Of a stretch of 64,000 bases of DNA, positions 24,162 to 32,654 are shown in pieces. Location: assembly GCF_002102185.1 (NCBI RefSeq), contig NZ_LQOW01000028.1, positions 248,001-312,000 on the forward strand, read 5' to 3'. The notes under the pieces are model-generated. The model was not told the origin of the DNA and ran no database searches. It saw only the letters and a list, made by a program, of their open reading frames with translations. Position 1 is the stretch's first letter, and each line of letters starts with the position of its first letter. This stretch comes from Mycobacterium fragae (GTDB lineage: Bacteria; Actinomycetota; Actinomycetes; Mycobacteriales; Mycobacteriaceae). The translations under genes and the position numbers were made by a program.

Positions 24162-25213
24162 CCAGAGCCTGGCGGCAGCGAGCGCGGTAGCCCGAAGAAC
24201 GGGAGGACGCTGTTGTCGAAGCGAACCATGGCACTGATCCGGTCGCCGGTGAGGGTGAGGACATAAAGGCCGGTTCCGTGGCGGACGCCGGTGGGGGCGC
24301 GCAGGTAGGCCCCGAACGCCGGCTGGCCGTTGGCTCGCGTCGGGATCAGGTCGAACCTCCGGCCTGCGCGGAAGATGCTGGCGCAGAAGCGCGCCACGAC
24401 GTCTCGGCCCTGGTATTCGAACGGCATCGGTGGCATCGACACGAAGACGTCCTCGGTCAGAAGCGTCACCAGCGCATCCAGGTTGGCGGATTCCCACGCG
24501 CGCACGAATTTCGCCACGATTGCCTCCTCTGTGGCTGAGTTGGCGGCGGGCGCGGGTTCGCGGCCCTCGGTCGTGGGCCGCCGATGCCGCATGCCGGCGC
24601 GTGCCCGTTTGAGGGCGCTCTTGACCGATTCGACGCTCGAGTCGAGCATGTCGGCCACCTCGGCGGTGTGGAAGCCGAGGACGTCGCGCAGGACGAGCGC
24701 GGCGAGCTGGCGAGGCGGCAAGGTTTGCAGGGCGGTCACGAAGGCCAGCGAGATGGCTTCTGCCTGCTCGTAACGCGCGTCCGGGCCGGGCGGCGCGTCG
24801 ACGGCCCCCTCGAGCAGGGCATCGGGAAACGGTTCGAGCCAGACGATTTCGCCGAGCCGGCTCGGCTCGGGCGGTTCGACGTTGGGCACGTCCCACTCCT
24901 TGGCCGAGCGCCGACTGGCCGATCGGCGCGCGTTGAGGCAGCGGTTGGTCGCGATCCGGTAGAGCCAGGTGCGCAGCGACGCGCGTCCCTCGAAGCCGCC
25001 AAAGCCTTGCCATGCCGCCAGCAGTGTGTCTTGCAGGACGTCCTCGGCATCTTGGAATGATCCGAGCATCCGGTAGCAGTGCACCTGCAGCTCGCGGCGG
25101 TAAGGCTCAATCAGCTCCCGAAACGCTTCGCCGTCGCCCGCCCGTGCCCTGGACATCAGATCGCCGGCTACCACCCTGGCGTCACCTACTTCTGTGGCTT
25201 GTAGCACTTCCAT
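24158..25213 (-). CDS. ECF sigma factor with SnoaL-like C-terminal domain (SigG-like)
   Basis: A 351-residue extracytoplasmic-function sigma factor. Region 2 is FRELIEPYRRELQVHCYRMLGS...DAEDVLQDTLLAAW (about residues 30-75), region 4 is LPPRQLAALVLRDVLGFHTAEVADML (about 170-195), and a SnoaL/NTF2-type domain fills the last 130 residues. The linker motif WLEPFPDALLEG is typical of SigG-like ECF factors, which use the extension in place of an anti-sigma factor. ATG at 25213 is chosen; a TTG nine codons earlier is possible. It is divergent from the RibD-like gene, a likely target or partner. Confidence 0.86.
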   Translation of the reverse strand: MEVLQATEVGDARVVAGDLMSRARAGDGEAFRELIEPYRRELQVHCYRMLGSFQDAEDVLQDTLLAAWQGFGGFEGRASLRTWLYRIATNRCLNARRSASRRSAKEWDVPNVEPPEPSRLGEIVWLEPFPDALLEGAVDAPPGPDARYEQAEAISLAFVTALQTLPPRQLAALVLRDVLGFHTAEVADMLDSSVESVKSALKRARAGMRHRRPTTEGREPAPAANSATEEAIVAKFVRAWESANLDALVTLLTEDVFVSMPPMPFEYQGRDVVARFCASIFRAGRRFDLIPTRANGQPAFGAYLRAPTGVRHGTGLYVLTLTGDRISAMVRFDNSVLPFFGLPRSLPPGSG

Positions 25214-25321
25214 GTTGGTTAGACACCGGCCGAACGGCAATCGGGGCGGTCCGCGACCGCCACCTTCTCGACGCCCGCGGTGTCTTCACAGTCGTAACCG
25301 AGCCAACCGAGGAGAACCACG

Positions 25322-25900
25322 ATGGGAAAGATCATCATCAGCGAGAACGTCTCACTCGACGGAGTCGTGCAGGACCCGACTGGTGAGGAGGGCTTCGAGC
25401 GCGGGGGTTGGTTCTTTCGGGCGAGCGACGAGGACCGCGAAGCATGGGGCAAACTGATGCTCGAAGAGGCCCTGGGCGCCGATGCCCTGCTGCTTGGTCG
25501 GCGAAGCGACGAATGGTTCGCTGCGCGGTGGTTATCCCGCACGGGCCAGTGGGCCGACAGGTTGAACGGCCTGCCGAAGTACGTCGTATCCTCGACGCTC
25601 GACGAGCCGAAGTGGAGTAACGCGGCGATCCTCAGCGGCGACGCCGTGAACGAGGTCTCCAATCTGAAGCGCGAGTTGCACGGCGACATCGTCGTCTACG
25701 CCAGTATCCAGCTGGTTCACACGCTGATGGAGCACAACCTGGTCGATAGTCTGCGACTGACCGTGTTTCCGGTTGTGCTCGGTTCCGGGGAGCGATTGTT
25801 CGGCGACACGTGTGACGATAAACCTATGCGCCGCACCGACATTCGCACCATCGGCTCTGGCCTCGTCCGCCTCACCTACCAGCCGGTGCGAGAAACCTAG
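25322..25900 (+). CDS. Dihydrofolate reductase-fold (RibD C-terminal-like) protein
   Basis: A 192-residue single-domain protein of the RibD C-terminal/DHFR-like family, starting GKIIISENVSLDGVVQDP, with LLLGRRSDEWFAARW and VYASIQLVHTLMEHNLVDSL, the nucleotide-binding and dimer segments. Such proteins bind NADPH; most have no known substrate. GAGGAG precedes the ATG. It faces away from the ECF sigma gene across a 108-bp shared promoter region, an arrangement common for ECF factors with SnoaL extensions and the small redox enzymes they control. Confidence 0.84.
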   Translation: MGKIIISENVSLDGVVQDPTGEEGFERGGWFFRASDEDREAWGKLMLEEALGADALLLGRRSDEWFAARWLSRTGQWADRLNGLPKYVVSSTLDEPKWSNAAILSGDAVNEVSNLKRELHGDIVVYASIQLVHTLMEHNLVDSLRLTVFPVVLGSGERLFGDTCDDKPMRRTDIRTIGSGLVRLTYQPVRET

Positions 25901-26056
25901 CCGAGCGCGCGGTCGCCGAGGTCGTCCTGGCACTGGAGCTCGCTATGGAACGTCTTCATCGTCCTCATCGCGGAGGAGCTTCTCGGGATGGTGGAAGCTA
26001 ATGGTTCGGAATTGGCCGCGAAACTCTCAAATTCCGTTCAGGAGTCCGCTGAATGT

Positions 26057-26632
26057 CTATGGCAGCCCAATACGTTGTGTCCACGGGTCGCCCGTGTGGT
26101 CTTGTGTCGGACGCCAACTCACTGTGATCGACCGGTCCATCGTCTGGGCCGCAACGAACAGGTCCAGTTCCACCGTCTCGCGTCCGTCGATGTAATCGAA
26201 TTGGTTCTCGCCGCCGCCGCCCATGCGAAAAACTCCGGCTGGCCGTCCGGCTGGCTCGCCAGTAACAGCCACTTGGTACTTGCGGGTGTTGGTGAGGTTG
26301 ACTAAGCGGAAGTCCATGGAATTGCCGATGCGGCGGATGTCCCACGGGAACCGCTCAGCCTGTTCCGCCGCACCTTGCAGCAGCGCTGTGTGCGTCTCCT
26401 GGGCCGTCGCGAATCGCTTGGTGTCCTCGGCAATCTGCCGCTGAGCGGCTGCCGCACCCTGTGCGGCCTCCGTTGCCTTTGCTGCTTGCTCCGTGGCCGC
26501 CTTCTCGGCCTTCTTGGATCGCCGAGATGAACACCACCCCAGGGTGCCGAAGACGATTGCGACCGCAGTTGACAGGTAAGCCGGCACGTCGCCGTAATGC
26601 AGGGAACTCAGCCAGTCCATAAGGTCCGACAT
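26057..26632 (-). CDS. Membrane-anchored hypothetical protein with coiled coil
   Basis: Not recognised as a named family. The 191 residues start with one transmembrane helix (about 16-34), followed by a basic stop-transfer (SSRRSKKAEKAA), an alanine/glutamine-rich coiled coil of about 55 residues, and a C-terminal beta-rich part (DFRLVNLTNTRKYQVAVTG). Start is ATG 26632 or the ATG four codons later. It resembles in layout the membrane protein at 27.1-27.8 kb: membrane anchor, charged helix, then a domain with an asparagine-rich strand. The 156 bases before the preceding gene hold nothing recognisable. Confidence 0.6.
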   Translation of the reverse strand: MSDLMDWLSSLHYGDVPAYLSTAVAIVFGTLGWCSSRRSKKAEKAATEQAAKATEAAQGAAAAQRQIAEDTKRFATAQETHTALLQGAAEQAERFPWDIRRIGNSMDFRLVNLTNTRKYQVAVTGEPAGRPAGVFRMGGGGENQFDYIDGRETVELDLFVAAQTMDRSITVSWRPTQDHTGDPWTQRIGLP

Positions 26633-26709
26633 GAGGAGCTACGTTAGTCCGGCGGCTAGAGCCCGTAGACGCCTCGGGGATCACCGGCCCGCACCAGCCA
26701 GTCCTGTTC

Positions 26710-27045
26710 CTAGCACCGCTGCCGTAGGGCACCGTCGTGGACGGCCCGGCCTACCTGTAGTTCGCGGGCTCGCCGGACGGCCCGGACGAACAGCACCACA
26801 CCTGCCGCGAGGAGTCCAAGCGAGGCGACGAGGACGGGGTGGGAGTAGACGACCGGCAGGCCGGCCGCGACGGCCGCGGCCCTCCGGCCCCAGCGGCTGC
26901 ACGCCGCGACGACGAGGAGCAGCAGGACGGTGTCATCGGTTTCCGCTCTCTCGTTCCGGGCCGGTCCGCCCCGGCCTCCGGATTTGAGGTTAGGCCAGGC
27001 AAACGATAGCGAGGCGGCACGCTGCGAAAACGTTCGTCTTCGCAA
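26710..27045 (-). CDS. Possible short membrane protein
   Basis: Open frame of up to 111 residues from a TTG start. Two hydrophobic helices are plausible (TVLLLLVVAACSRW and VVYSHPVLVASLGLLAAGVV), followed by a charged tail RRARELQVGRA. No start codon has a convincing ribosome-binding site and the N-terminal 35 residues are not protein-like, so the true gene may begin nearer residue 35 or may be decayed. Overlapping frames on both strands are also open because of the high GC. Reported with low confidence. Confidence 0.35.
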   Translation of the reverse strand: MRRRTFSQRAASLSFAWPNLKSGGRGGPARNERAETDDTVLLLLVVAACSRWGRRAAAVAAGLPVVYSHPVLVASLGLLAAGVVLFVRAVRRARELQVGRAVHDGALRQRC

Positions 27046-27087
27046 AATGCTGCGCGGGTCGCGTCTGGCGGAGGGGCGGAGCGCTCC

Positions 27088-27780
27088 TCAGTCGAGTAGC
27101 CGCTCCGGTTGTCGGCTGCCCATCCTCTGCCACTTCGTGCCTCGTGCGTCGGTGAAGGTGAAGAACACGTATTCAGTCGGCTGCTGATCGCGCGGCACCG
27201 TCGCGAGGTGAAGTTGAAATGTCGCTTGGCCGGGCGCAAGGACAGGTATGAGGTCTGGCACGTGTCGATGAACGATGGTCGGCGTGGGCGAATAGAACGA
27301 ACCATCCTCGGACTGTGCCCTGACCTCTGCGACGCTCGTGATCCACGGCATCTTTTCCTTTGTTTCAAGGTGCGATCCATCGGGGATGCGGACGTTGAAA
27401 ATAGGCTCCTGGCTGCGATTGCGGATGACCACGTACCGATACTCGGGCTTCCCATCGGGGCGGACGGGAGCTTGATTGGCAGGTGGGACCATCTCGGCAC
27501 GCGGGACGGACTCTACGATGATCAAGCGCGCCTGGTTTGCGAGCTGATCGCGCCGCTCACGCTGGTCACGTCTCCACTCATCGACGGCTAGTGCCAGGAC
27601 GCCTAAGGTCGACAAGCTACCGAATGCTGCCAGGTACTCGGGGAGGCTGCCCATCAGGATTCGCCAGCCCTTGCTGTGCAGCATGGCGGCCTGTAAACAG
27701 ACGATCACGAGGAGCGCCAGGGCTACGGCCGCGAACACGATGGCCAGCCAGCCGACGTTACGTTTCCACCGTTCCCTCAC
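27088..27780 (-). CDS. Hypothetical membrane protein with C-terminal beta domain
   Basis: Family not recognised. The 230 residues contain two transmembrane helices (about 10-33 and 44-66), a charged coiled segment (DEWRRDQRERRDQLANQARL) and a C-terminal domain with YRYVVIRNRSQEPIFNV and EYVFFTFTDARGTKW. The layout repeats that of the protein at 26.1-26.6 kb. Such proteins recur in actinobacterial genomes next to mobile elements. GTG at 27780 has no clear ribosome-binding site. Third-codon-position usage looks less GC-rich than in flanking core genes. Confidence 0.65.
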   Translation of the reverse strand: MRERWKRNVGWLAIVFAAVALALLVIVCLQAAMLHSKGWRILMGSLPEYLAAFGSLSTLGVLALAVDEWRRDQRERRDQLANQARLIIVESVPRAEMVPPANQAPVRPDGKPEYRYVVIRNRSQEPIFNVRIPDGSHLETKEKMPWITSVAEVRAQSEDGSFYSPTPTIVHRHVPDLIPVLAPGQATFQLHLATVPRDQQPTEYVFFTFTDARGTKWQRMGSRQPERLLD

Positions 27781-27941
27781 GCGGCGAAGCGTAAGTGGTA
27801 TTGAGCCCTAGTTGGGGGGCAATAGATGATGTTGGACAGGTGGGCCGGCCGCTTCCAAATGGAATACCGCCGGGCCCCGCCCGGTGTTTGCAGACGCTCC
27901 CTCCCAGGACCATCCCAGCAAGGTGCAGAAATAGGTAACAC

Positions 27942-28607
27942 ATGAGTATGAGCGATCCAACACTGGGAATCACCTTCCCGGCGAGGAAGCTTCGATCCGC
28001 CACAACCCAACTATCGACGACCGTCAACCCGGCGGTGTGGTCAAGGTACTGCTCGATGTCAGACGTGCCTGTTCCCGCAGCGATTCACCGGTCCGACCTC
28101 GCGAGGCTCGCCGCGAAGACGGATTGGCAGAGCGACGATGACGTTCGAAAGTTGTTCGTGATGACGATGGCCTGGGGATCGGGCACGACGAACGGCCGCG
28201 GTCCGCGATACACCGAAGCGGCCCTCAGCAGTGCGGAAAAGCCAGCACTCGCCGCACTCCGCGAAGCGCGAAGTCGGCTCCGGTCTGGCGAGATTGCGGC
28301 CGCATACGACTGCGCCGACCGACTGGAAGGTGTCGGGCCGGCATTCCTTACGAAGTGGCTATGGGTTGTCGGCACGACGGTGAAGACTGACTGGACTCCG
28401 CTCATTCTCGACAGCCGCGTTTGGGGCGGACTTCGCGGGCTGAAGTGGGACAGTCGGAAAGCCGCTAAATCACGCCGGTGGGGAGACCGGTACGTGACGT
28501 ACTTACAGGCATGCACAGCATGGGCTTCGCAGCTTGACAAGGTTCATGGTGGAACAACGCCCGAAGATATCGAGTACTCGTTGTTCATGTGGAACGAACC
28601 GATCTGA
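27942..28607 (+). CDS. OGG-fold / HhH-like protein of unknown function
   Basis: A 221-residue protein that resembles 8-oxoguanine glycosylase (OGG) fold proteins. The helix-hairpin-helix-like segment LEGVGPAFLTKWLWVVG (about residues 126-142) and the following PLILDSRVWGGL place an aspartate where OGG1 has its catalytic Asp. The lysine normally in the hairpin is replaced, but Lys136 (FLTKWL) is nearby. It may recognise a damaged or modified base, or be a non-enzymatic relative. ATG at 27942, 27948 or 28056 could serve as start. It stands alone in the accessory island. Confidence 0.6.
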   Translation: MSMSDPTLGITFPARKLRSATTQLSTTVNPAVWSRYCSMSDVPVPAAIHRSDLARLAAKTDWQSDDDVRKLFVMTMAWGSGTTNGRGPRYTEAALSSAEKPALAALREARSRLRSGEIAAAYDCADRLEGVGPAFLTKWLWVVGTTVKTDWTPLILDSRVWGGLRGLKWDSRKAAKSRRWGDRYVTYLQACTAWASQLDKVHGGTTPEDIEYSLFMWNEPI

Positions 28608-28635
28608 GTCCCACCCACCGCTAGCACTAATCTTT

Positions 28636-28925
28636 CATCGGCGAGAACCGCCGCACGTTACGGGTGAAATCGTCATTAGCGAAACCTGTTTGCAGCGGCA
28701 GACCCTCGCGGACAAACACACGACCGAACTTGCTGGTGTCCAGCATCGGTCCTACACCGAGTTCCTGCTGCGTGGTCGTCAATACCAGGACGCCCCAAAC
28801 ACTTTCGGCTTGTTCTCGGGTCGGGTCTGCCTGGACCAGGTACCCGCCGAGCGAGTCTTTTGACCGGCCGATGGCGGACCAGTTTGGGGATGTAAGACCG
28901 AAAGGTCGGCCTCGTGGAGCGGATC
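28636..28925 (-). other. Open remnant of unknown origin in decayed island
   Basis: On the minus strand a frame stays open for about 95 codons and ends in NVRRFSPMKD at a TAG near 28636. It includes the protein-like stretch GGYLVQADPTREQAESVWGV and KFGRVFVREGLPLQTGF. It has no good start codon and is cut off upstream by a TGA, so it is probably the 3' end of a truncated gene. I do not recognise the family. The rest of 28608-28970 shows nothing else. Confidence 0.3.
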
Positions 28926-28969
28926 ATGCGCGGCGGTGACGGCAAACAGCGAGTGGGAGCGAACAACTT

Positions 28970-29424
28970 CCCGCTCGAGCAAGCTCAAGCGGATGCACCA
29001 GCCAGCCCGGAGCTGACGGGCCTTGCGGTGCTCGCCCTCATGAGCGGCGACATTGCCCTTCATCCGTTGTGTAGAGACGGCCGTCTGCCGTTGAGAGGTC
29101 CACGGTGCCGGAAACGGTAGCCAGCTCCAAGTGCTTCTCATCGGCCAGTTCCATGAACGCTTCCAACTCGACGGGACGGCGGTGCAGCCGATCTAAGTCC
29201 CAGACCACTACCGCACGGGTCCGGCCGTCGCGGATGTCATCCAGCATCCGCTCGTAGGCCGGCCGACGCTTGCCCGACGTGGCAGAAGTGTCGTTATCAA
29301 CGTATTCGACTGGCGTCCAGCCCTTTTCGGCGCATCGCTTCTAGCAGTCCTGGCGCTGCCGCTGAACACCGAGCTGTTCGCCCGACCTGTCTTCACTGAT
29401 CCGGAGGTAGATTCCTGCATCCAT
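28970..29424 (-). pseudogene. Serine integrase/recombinase pseudogene
   Basis: The frame from ATG 29424 reads MDAGIYLRISEDRSGEQLG, the N-terminus of a large serine recombinase with the catalytic serine in RISED. It then meets an in-frame TAG after RQRQDC. Reading through, it continues EYVDNDTSATSGKRRPAYE and AVVVWDLDRLHRRPVELEAF, conserved in phage-type serine integrases, to a frameshift near 29070. The next segment, GNVAAHEGEHRKARQ, lies in another frame. At least two inactivating lesions plus loss of the C-terminal DNA-binding part make it non-functional. It marks a past integration event. Confidence 0.85.
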
Positions 29425-29439
29425 GCGGTGAAGAGCACT

Positions 29440-29600
29440 CCAGCGGTTCGAGGTTGGCCGGTGTCCAGATGGGGTGGAGGCAGCCATTCGTATCGCCGTT
29501 GGCGCGTTTGCGGGTTTTCCAGCCGCCGGCTGAGATCAGCCGGTGATGCGGGGCGCAGGCCAGGGTGAGATTGTCAATGGGCCAGTTGCTCGTCCGGTTT
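29440..29600 (-). pseudogene. 13E12-type HNH (DUF222) protein remnant
   Basis: On the minus strand the frame reads NWPIDNLTLACAPHHRLISA then GGWKTRKRANGDT, the C-terminal HNH part of mycobacterial REP13E12/DUF222 proteins. A one-base shift after NGDT moves the expected EWLPPPHLD ending into the next frame. No DUF222 N-terminal domain is seen upstream, so only a fragment remains. 13E12 repeats are known integration hot spots for mycobacterial prophages. The remaining bases to 29762 hold no gene I can support. Confidence 0.7.
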
Positions 29601-29762
29601 GCCTTCGGTGCTCATCATGAAGGTAGGCTCTTCCCCGATCCGGTGGTGTTCACCGCTTGCCGTTGCCTTTCGTTGCGGCTAGCCGCAGCAACATATCCTA
29701 TGCGTCGAGCACCGGCTCAACCAACCATGAACCGGTATCTTGTCTATTCCGTTGTCAGCCGG

Positions 29763-31292
29763 TCAGTAATTGGGTCCCACGCGCTGCGGGCAATAGGATT
29801 CCGCTGAGTAAAGCGCGAACGGGCCGGCATTATTGCCGCCATAAATCGTCGTGCTCGCAATCCATTCGTCTAGTACCGTGCTCCCGACAACGGCGTCGGG
29901 ATGGCTGGCCACGTGGTCGCACACCGCGTGTCCTTTTTCGATCGCATATTCCGCGGCGTCAGCGGTCGGAATGCTTATCCCCATACCTCGCAGCAGGGCA
30001 AGGAACTTTTGATCGGCGGCCGAAAACTGCGCTGGCGCTGGCGCAACGCTGGACGGCGTCACAGTCGGCGCTGGCTGGGTCGTGGACGGGATAACAGACG
30101 GGGCCCGTGTCACGGTAGCCGTGACCGGTGGCGCTGCGGCTGCGGACGTTTGAGCCGTGCTGGTCGTCGGGGCCGTGTACGGCACTGGTCGTGCCGATTG
30201 CGCGCCGTAGAGCATGGCCGAAAACCACGCCACGGCACCAACAATTGAGCACAGCAGCACCACCAGGGCCGCCCACACCAGGCGTGCGGACCGCCTCTTT
30301 GTCGGCGCACCCGGTGGTGCCTCATCATCCGACGACGAACCGTGCTTGGCGGGTTTTCCATGCGGCTTGGGAACCGCTACTTGTGTCGGTGTCCCTGCCC
30401 GAGGCGCCTCAACCGAGATGCCCGCCTCGGTTGAGCGATCACTTTCCGGGTCGAAATGGGCTCGCTCACTGAGTTTGGCGGCGAACTCGCGGGATCGGTC
30501 GAACCGGTCACTTGGGTCTTTGGCCAACGCTTTTGACAACACCGGATCGAGATACGCCAATTCTGGCCGCCGATCGCTGAGCTTCGGTGGTGCGGCGTTC
30601 AGATGCTGGCTGATGACTGCGATAGGGTTGGAATGCTGATACGGGGGAGACCCGGTGAGAAGGTGAAAGGCAGTGGCGGCCAGCGCGTATTGGTCGGCGC
30701 GCCCGTCGATATCGGAGCCCATCAACTGCTCGGGCGCGGCATAGGACACCGTGCCGACCGTCATGTTGGTGGCGGTCAACCCACTGACGTCGGCCAGTTG
30801 GCGGGCTATCCCGAAGTCTGCCAACAGAACTCGCCGTTCACCGTCTTCTGGCTCGGTGAGCAAGATGTTAGCTGGTTTGACGTCGCGGTGCAGTAGCCCA
30901 CGCTGGTTTGCATAGTCGAGGGCGCTGGCAACCGCGGTGACGATAGCGCACACGTCGTGTGCCGTCATCCCTTCCCAATACTGGGCTTTCATCAACTGCC
31001 CCGCGTCGGTGCCCGCGACGTAGTCCATCGCGATCCACAGTTGGCCGTCGAAGTCCCCTCGGTCGTGTACGCCGACGATGTGCGGATGAAAGAGCGTCGC
31101 GGCCAGGTCGGCTTCGCGGTTGAACCGGCTCCGGAAATCAGGGTCCGCCGAGACGTCGGCAGGCAACACCTTGAGCGCGTCGTGGCGAGGCAGTCTCGGG
31201 TGCTGGGCTAGGTAGACCTCTCCCATACCCCCGGACCCGAGCAGCCGAACGATCGTGTATCCGGCAAATACCTGACCGTGACCCAACGACAT
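29763..31292 (-). CDS. Receptor-type Ser/Thr protein kinase with extracellular DUF732 domain
   Basis: A 509-residue Hanks-type kinase. The intracellular kinase domain (about 12-275) has the glycine loop GSGGMGEVYLA, catalytic lysine in ALKVL, HRDVKPANILL and DFGIA. A juxtamembrane region follows, then one transmembrane helix (about 335-358), a Pro/Thr/Ser-rich stalk and a C-terminal domain (about 425-509) with two cysteines in the DUF732 pattern (LRGMGISIP, CDHVASHP). It is likely to phosphorylate cytosolic targets in response to a periplasmic cue. It is not one of the H37Rv kinases by position and sits in the accessory island, upstream of the integrase relics. Confidence 0.9.
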   Translation of the reverse strand: MSLGHGQVFAGYTIVRLLGSGGMGEVYLAQHPRLPRHDALKVLPADVSADPDFRSRFNREADLAATLFHPHIVGVHDRGDFDGQLWIAMDYVAGTDAGQLMKAQYWEGMTAHDVCAIVTAVASALDYANQRGLLHRDVKPANILLTEPEDGERRVLLADFGIARQLADVSGLTATNMTVGTVSYAAPEQLMGSDIDGRADQYALAATAFHLLTGSPPYQHSNPIAVISQHLNAAPPKLSDRRPELAYLDPVLSKALAKDPSDRFDRSREFAAKLSERAHFDPESDRSTEAGISVEAPRAGTPTQVAVPKPHGKPAKHGSSSDDEAPPGAPTKRRSARLVWAALVVLLCSIVGAVAWFSAMLYGAQSARPVPYTAPTTSTAQTSAAAAPPVTATVTRAPSVIPSTTQPAPTVTPSSVAPAPAQFSAADQKFLALLRGMGISIPTADAAEYAIEKGHAVCDHVASHPDAVVGSTVLDEWIASTTIYGGNNAGPFALYSAESYCPQRVGPNY

Positions 31293-31576
31293 GAGCGAAC
31301 CCTCGAACCACTACGGCCGACTACTCGTATGGCGAATACCCAGACTCAGGTGGTCGCCAACACTTGTGCTACACCGCCGTGGCCGTGACACGTACCCATT
31401 TGTCGATGGAAGCCTATGCGCTTGCGTGGTTATCCACATTGGGATTTGTGAAATTCCTGCCGGGGAGCGGCGCAGTTGTCTATGCACCAGCCTTAGCCGG
31501 TGACTGCCGGGTGCTGGTTGGTGCCGCCGCGGTGCGCTAGGGTTGCAATGTTGATAGAGCAGTGCATCGAATTCGG

Positions 31577-32437
31577 CTAGCTCGATGCGTACTGGACCAT
31601 AGGCTCGGAATCCACTTGGCCGCTCGGTGAGATGATATTCAGCACCTCGGGCCGCACCTGATAGCGCGTTCCGTCGGTCGGGTTGGTGACGTCGAACCCA
31701 CTGGATGTGCGGACCGCGTCGGCGAGCTCGATACTGGCGCCGTCGCTTTCGCGAACGCCGCGATAGTAATAATTTCCTGGTCCCGTTTCGCAGACCACGA
31801 CCAAGGACTTGGTAGTGCGGGCCATCAGTGCGGGGGGAGTTCCCGGTTCACAGCGAGCGTAGGACTCCACAAAGCCCTGCCCATCGGTTCCCGGCAGGCT
31901 CGGCCGCGGACCGGTAGTCGACGGCTCGGTGGTTGTGGATGGGGCGCTGCCCATGTCTCTGTGTAGGAGGTTGGTAGCGGTGTCCATTTTGACATTAGCC
32001 GAGTTGAGCAGAGGGAGGCTGTCCTCAAGTTCACCCATATTGACTTTCTGGCTGCCCGCCACGCAGAAACGGCTGCCAGCATCGTAATCGCTGATGGCCC
32101 CCTGCAATTCTCTCGTCAGATCAGGATCGGGTGTCGGCATGTGCTGCTGAAGGTTGCTTGCGGCGTCCTGCAGTTGCTGGCAAGCAAAACCCAAGCCGGT
32201 TAGATCCTCGTTCTGGCCTGCCGTCGCTAAGCGGTGCCCCGCATCGGCAAGCTCTTGGAAGTACGGCTGGACGTGGCTGTACCAGATTTGTAGTTGTGCA
32301 CTCAACGGCGGAGCCGTCGAGGTGCTGGTGTTCGTTGTGTTTCTGATCGGTGGGGGCGCCTGGTGCGACAGAACGCACCCGGCAGCGGCGAGTCCGATAG
32401 CCGCGACAGCGACCGTGTGCGTCGTGCGCATTCGCAT
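31577..32437 (-). CDS. Lipoprotein, function unknown
   Basis: A 286-residue exported lipoprotein: signal peptide MRMRTTHTVAVAAIGLAAAG followed by Cys21 (lipobox LAAAGC). A helical domain (SAQLQIWYSHVQPYFQELAD...) with two cysteines at about residues 85 and 125 precedes a Ser/Thr/Pro linker and a beta-rich C-terminal domain (PGNYYYRGVRESDGASIEL). It reads toward the kinase gene, 284 bases upstream of it on the same strand; the gap holds nothing recognisable. A shared signalling role is possible but inferred only from proximity. Confidence 0.75.
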   Translation of the reverse strand: MRMRTTHTVAVAAIGLAAAGCVLSHQAPPPIRNTTNTSTSTAPPLSAQLQIWYSHVQPYFQELADAGHRLATAGQNEDLTGLGFACQQLQDAASNLQQHMPTPDPDLTRELQGAISDYDAGSRFCVAGSQKVNMGELEDSLPLLNSANVKMDTATNLLHRDMGSAPSTTTEPSTTGPRPSLPGTDGQGFVESYARCEPGTPPALMARTTKSLVVVCETGPGNYYYRGVRESDGASIELADAVRTSSGFDVTNPTDGTRYQVRPEVLNIISPSGQVDSEPMVQYASS

Positions 32438-32654
32438 TTCCCCCGTTGGCCCCCATCCCGCTAAGTGCCTGCTTCTACTCCATCTGCCGTCATTCTGACA
32501 GTCCCGATGGGGCCGACCTGCTCAATTGAGCAAAACGACGGAGAGATCATCGCCAGCAGCGGGCCCACAATAGGCAGCCGCTCAAGCTGCAGCTGTGGAT
32601 AAATGGCGGACTGTGGATGGACCCGCGTAAGTCTGCCCATTATGGGCCCGAAAC

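Noticed and set aside
23631..25013. Minus-strand open frame of 460 codons opposite the quinone reductase and inside the sigma factor
   Set aside because: Arg/Ala/Pro-rich translation without motifs; both real genes in the other frames have clear family signatures.
26751..27500. Minus-strand 249-codon frame overlapping the two membrane-protein genes
   Set aside because: Overlaps the better supported 27088-27780 gene in another frame and has Arg/Ser-rich shadow composition.
31291..31503. Possible 70-codon plus-strand gene upstream of the kinase
   Set aside because: Starts inside the kinase start region, no ribosome-binding site, no recognisable sequence.
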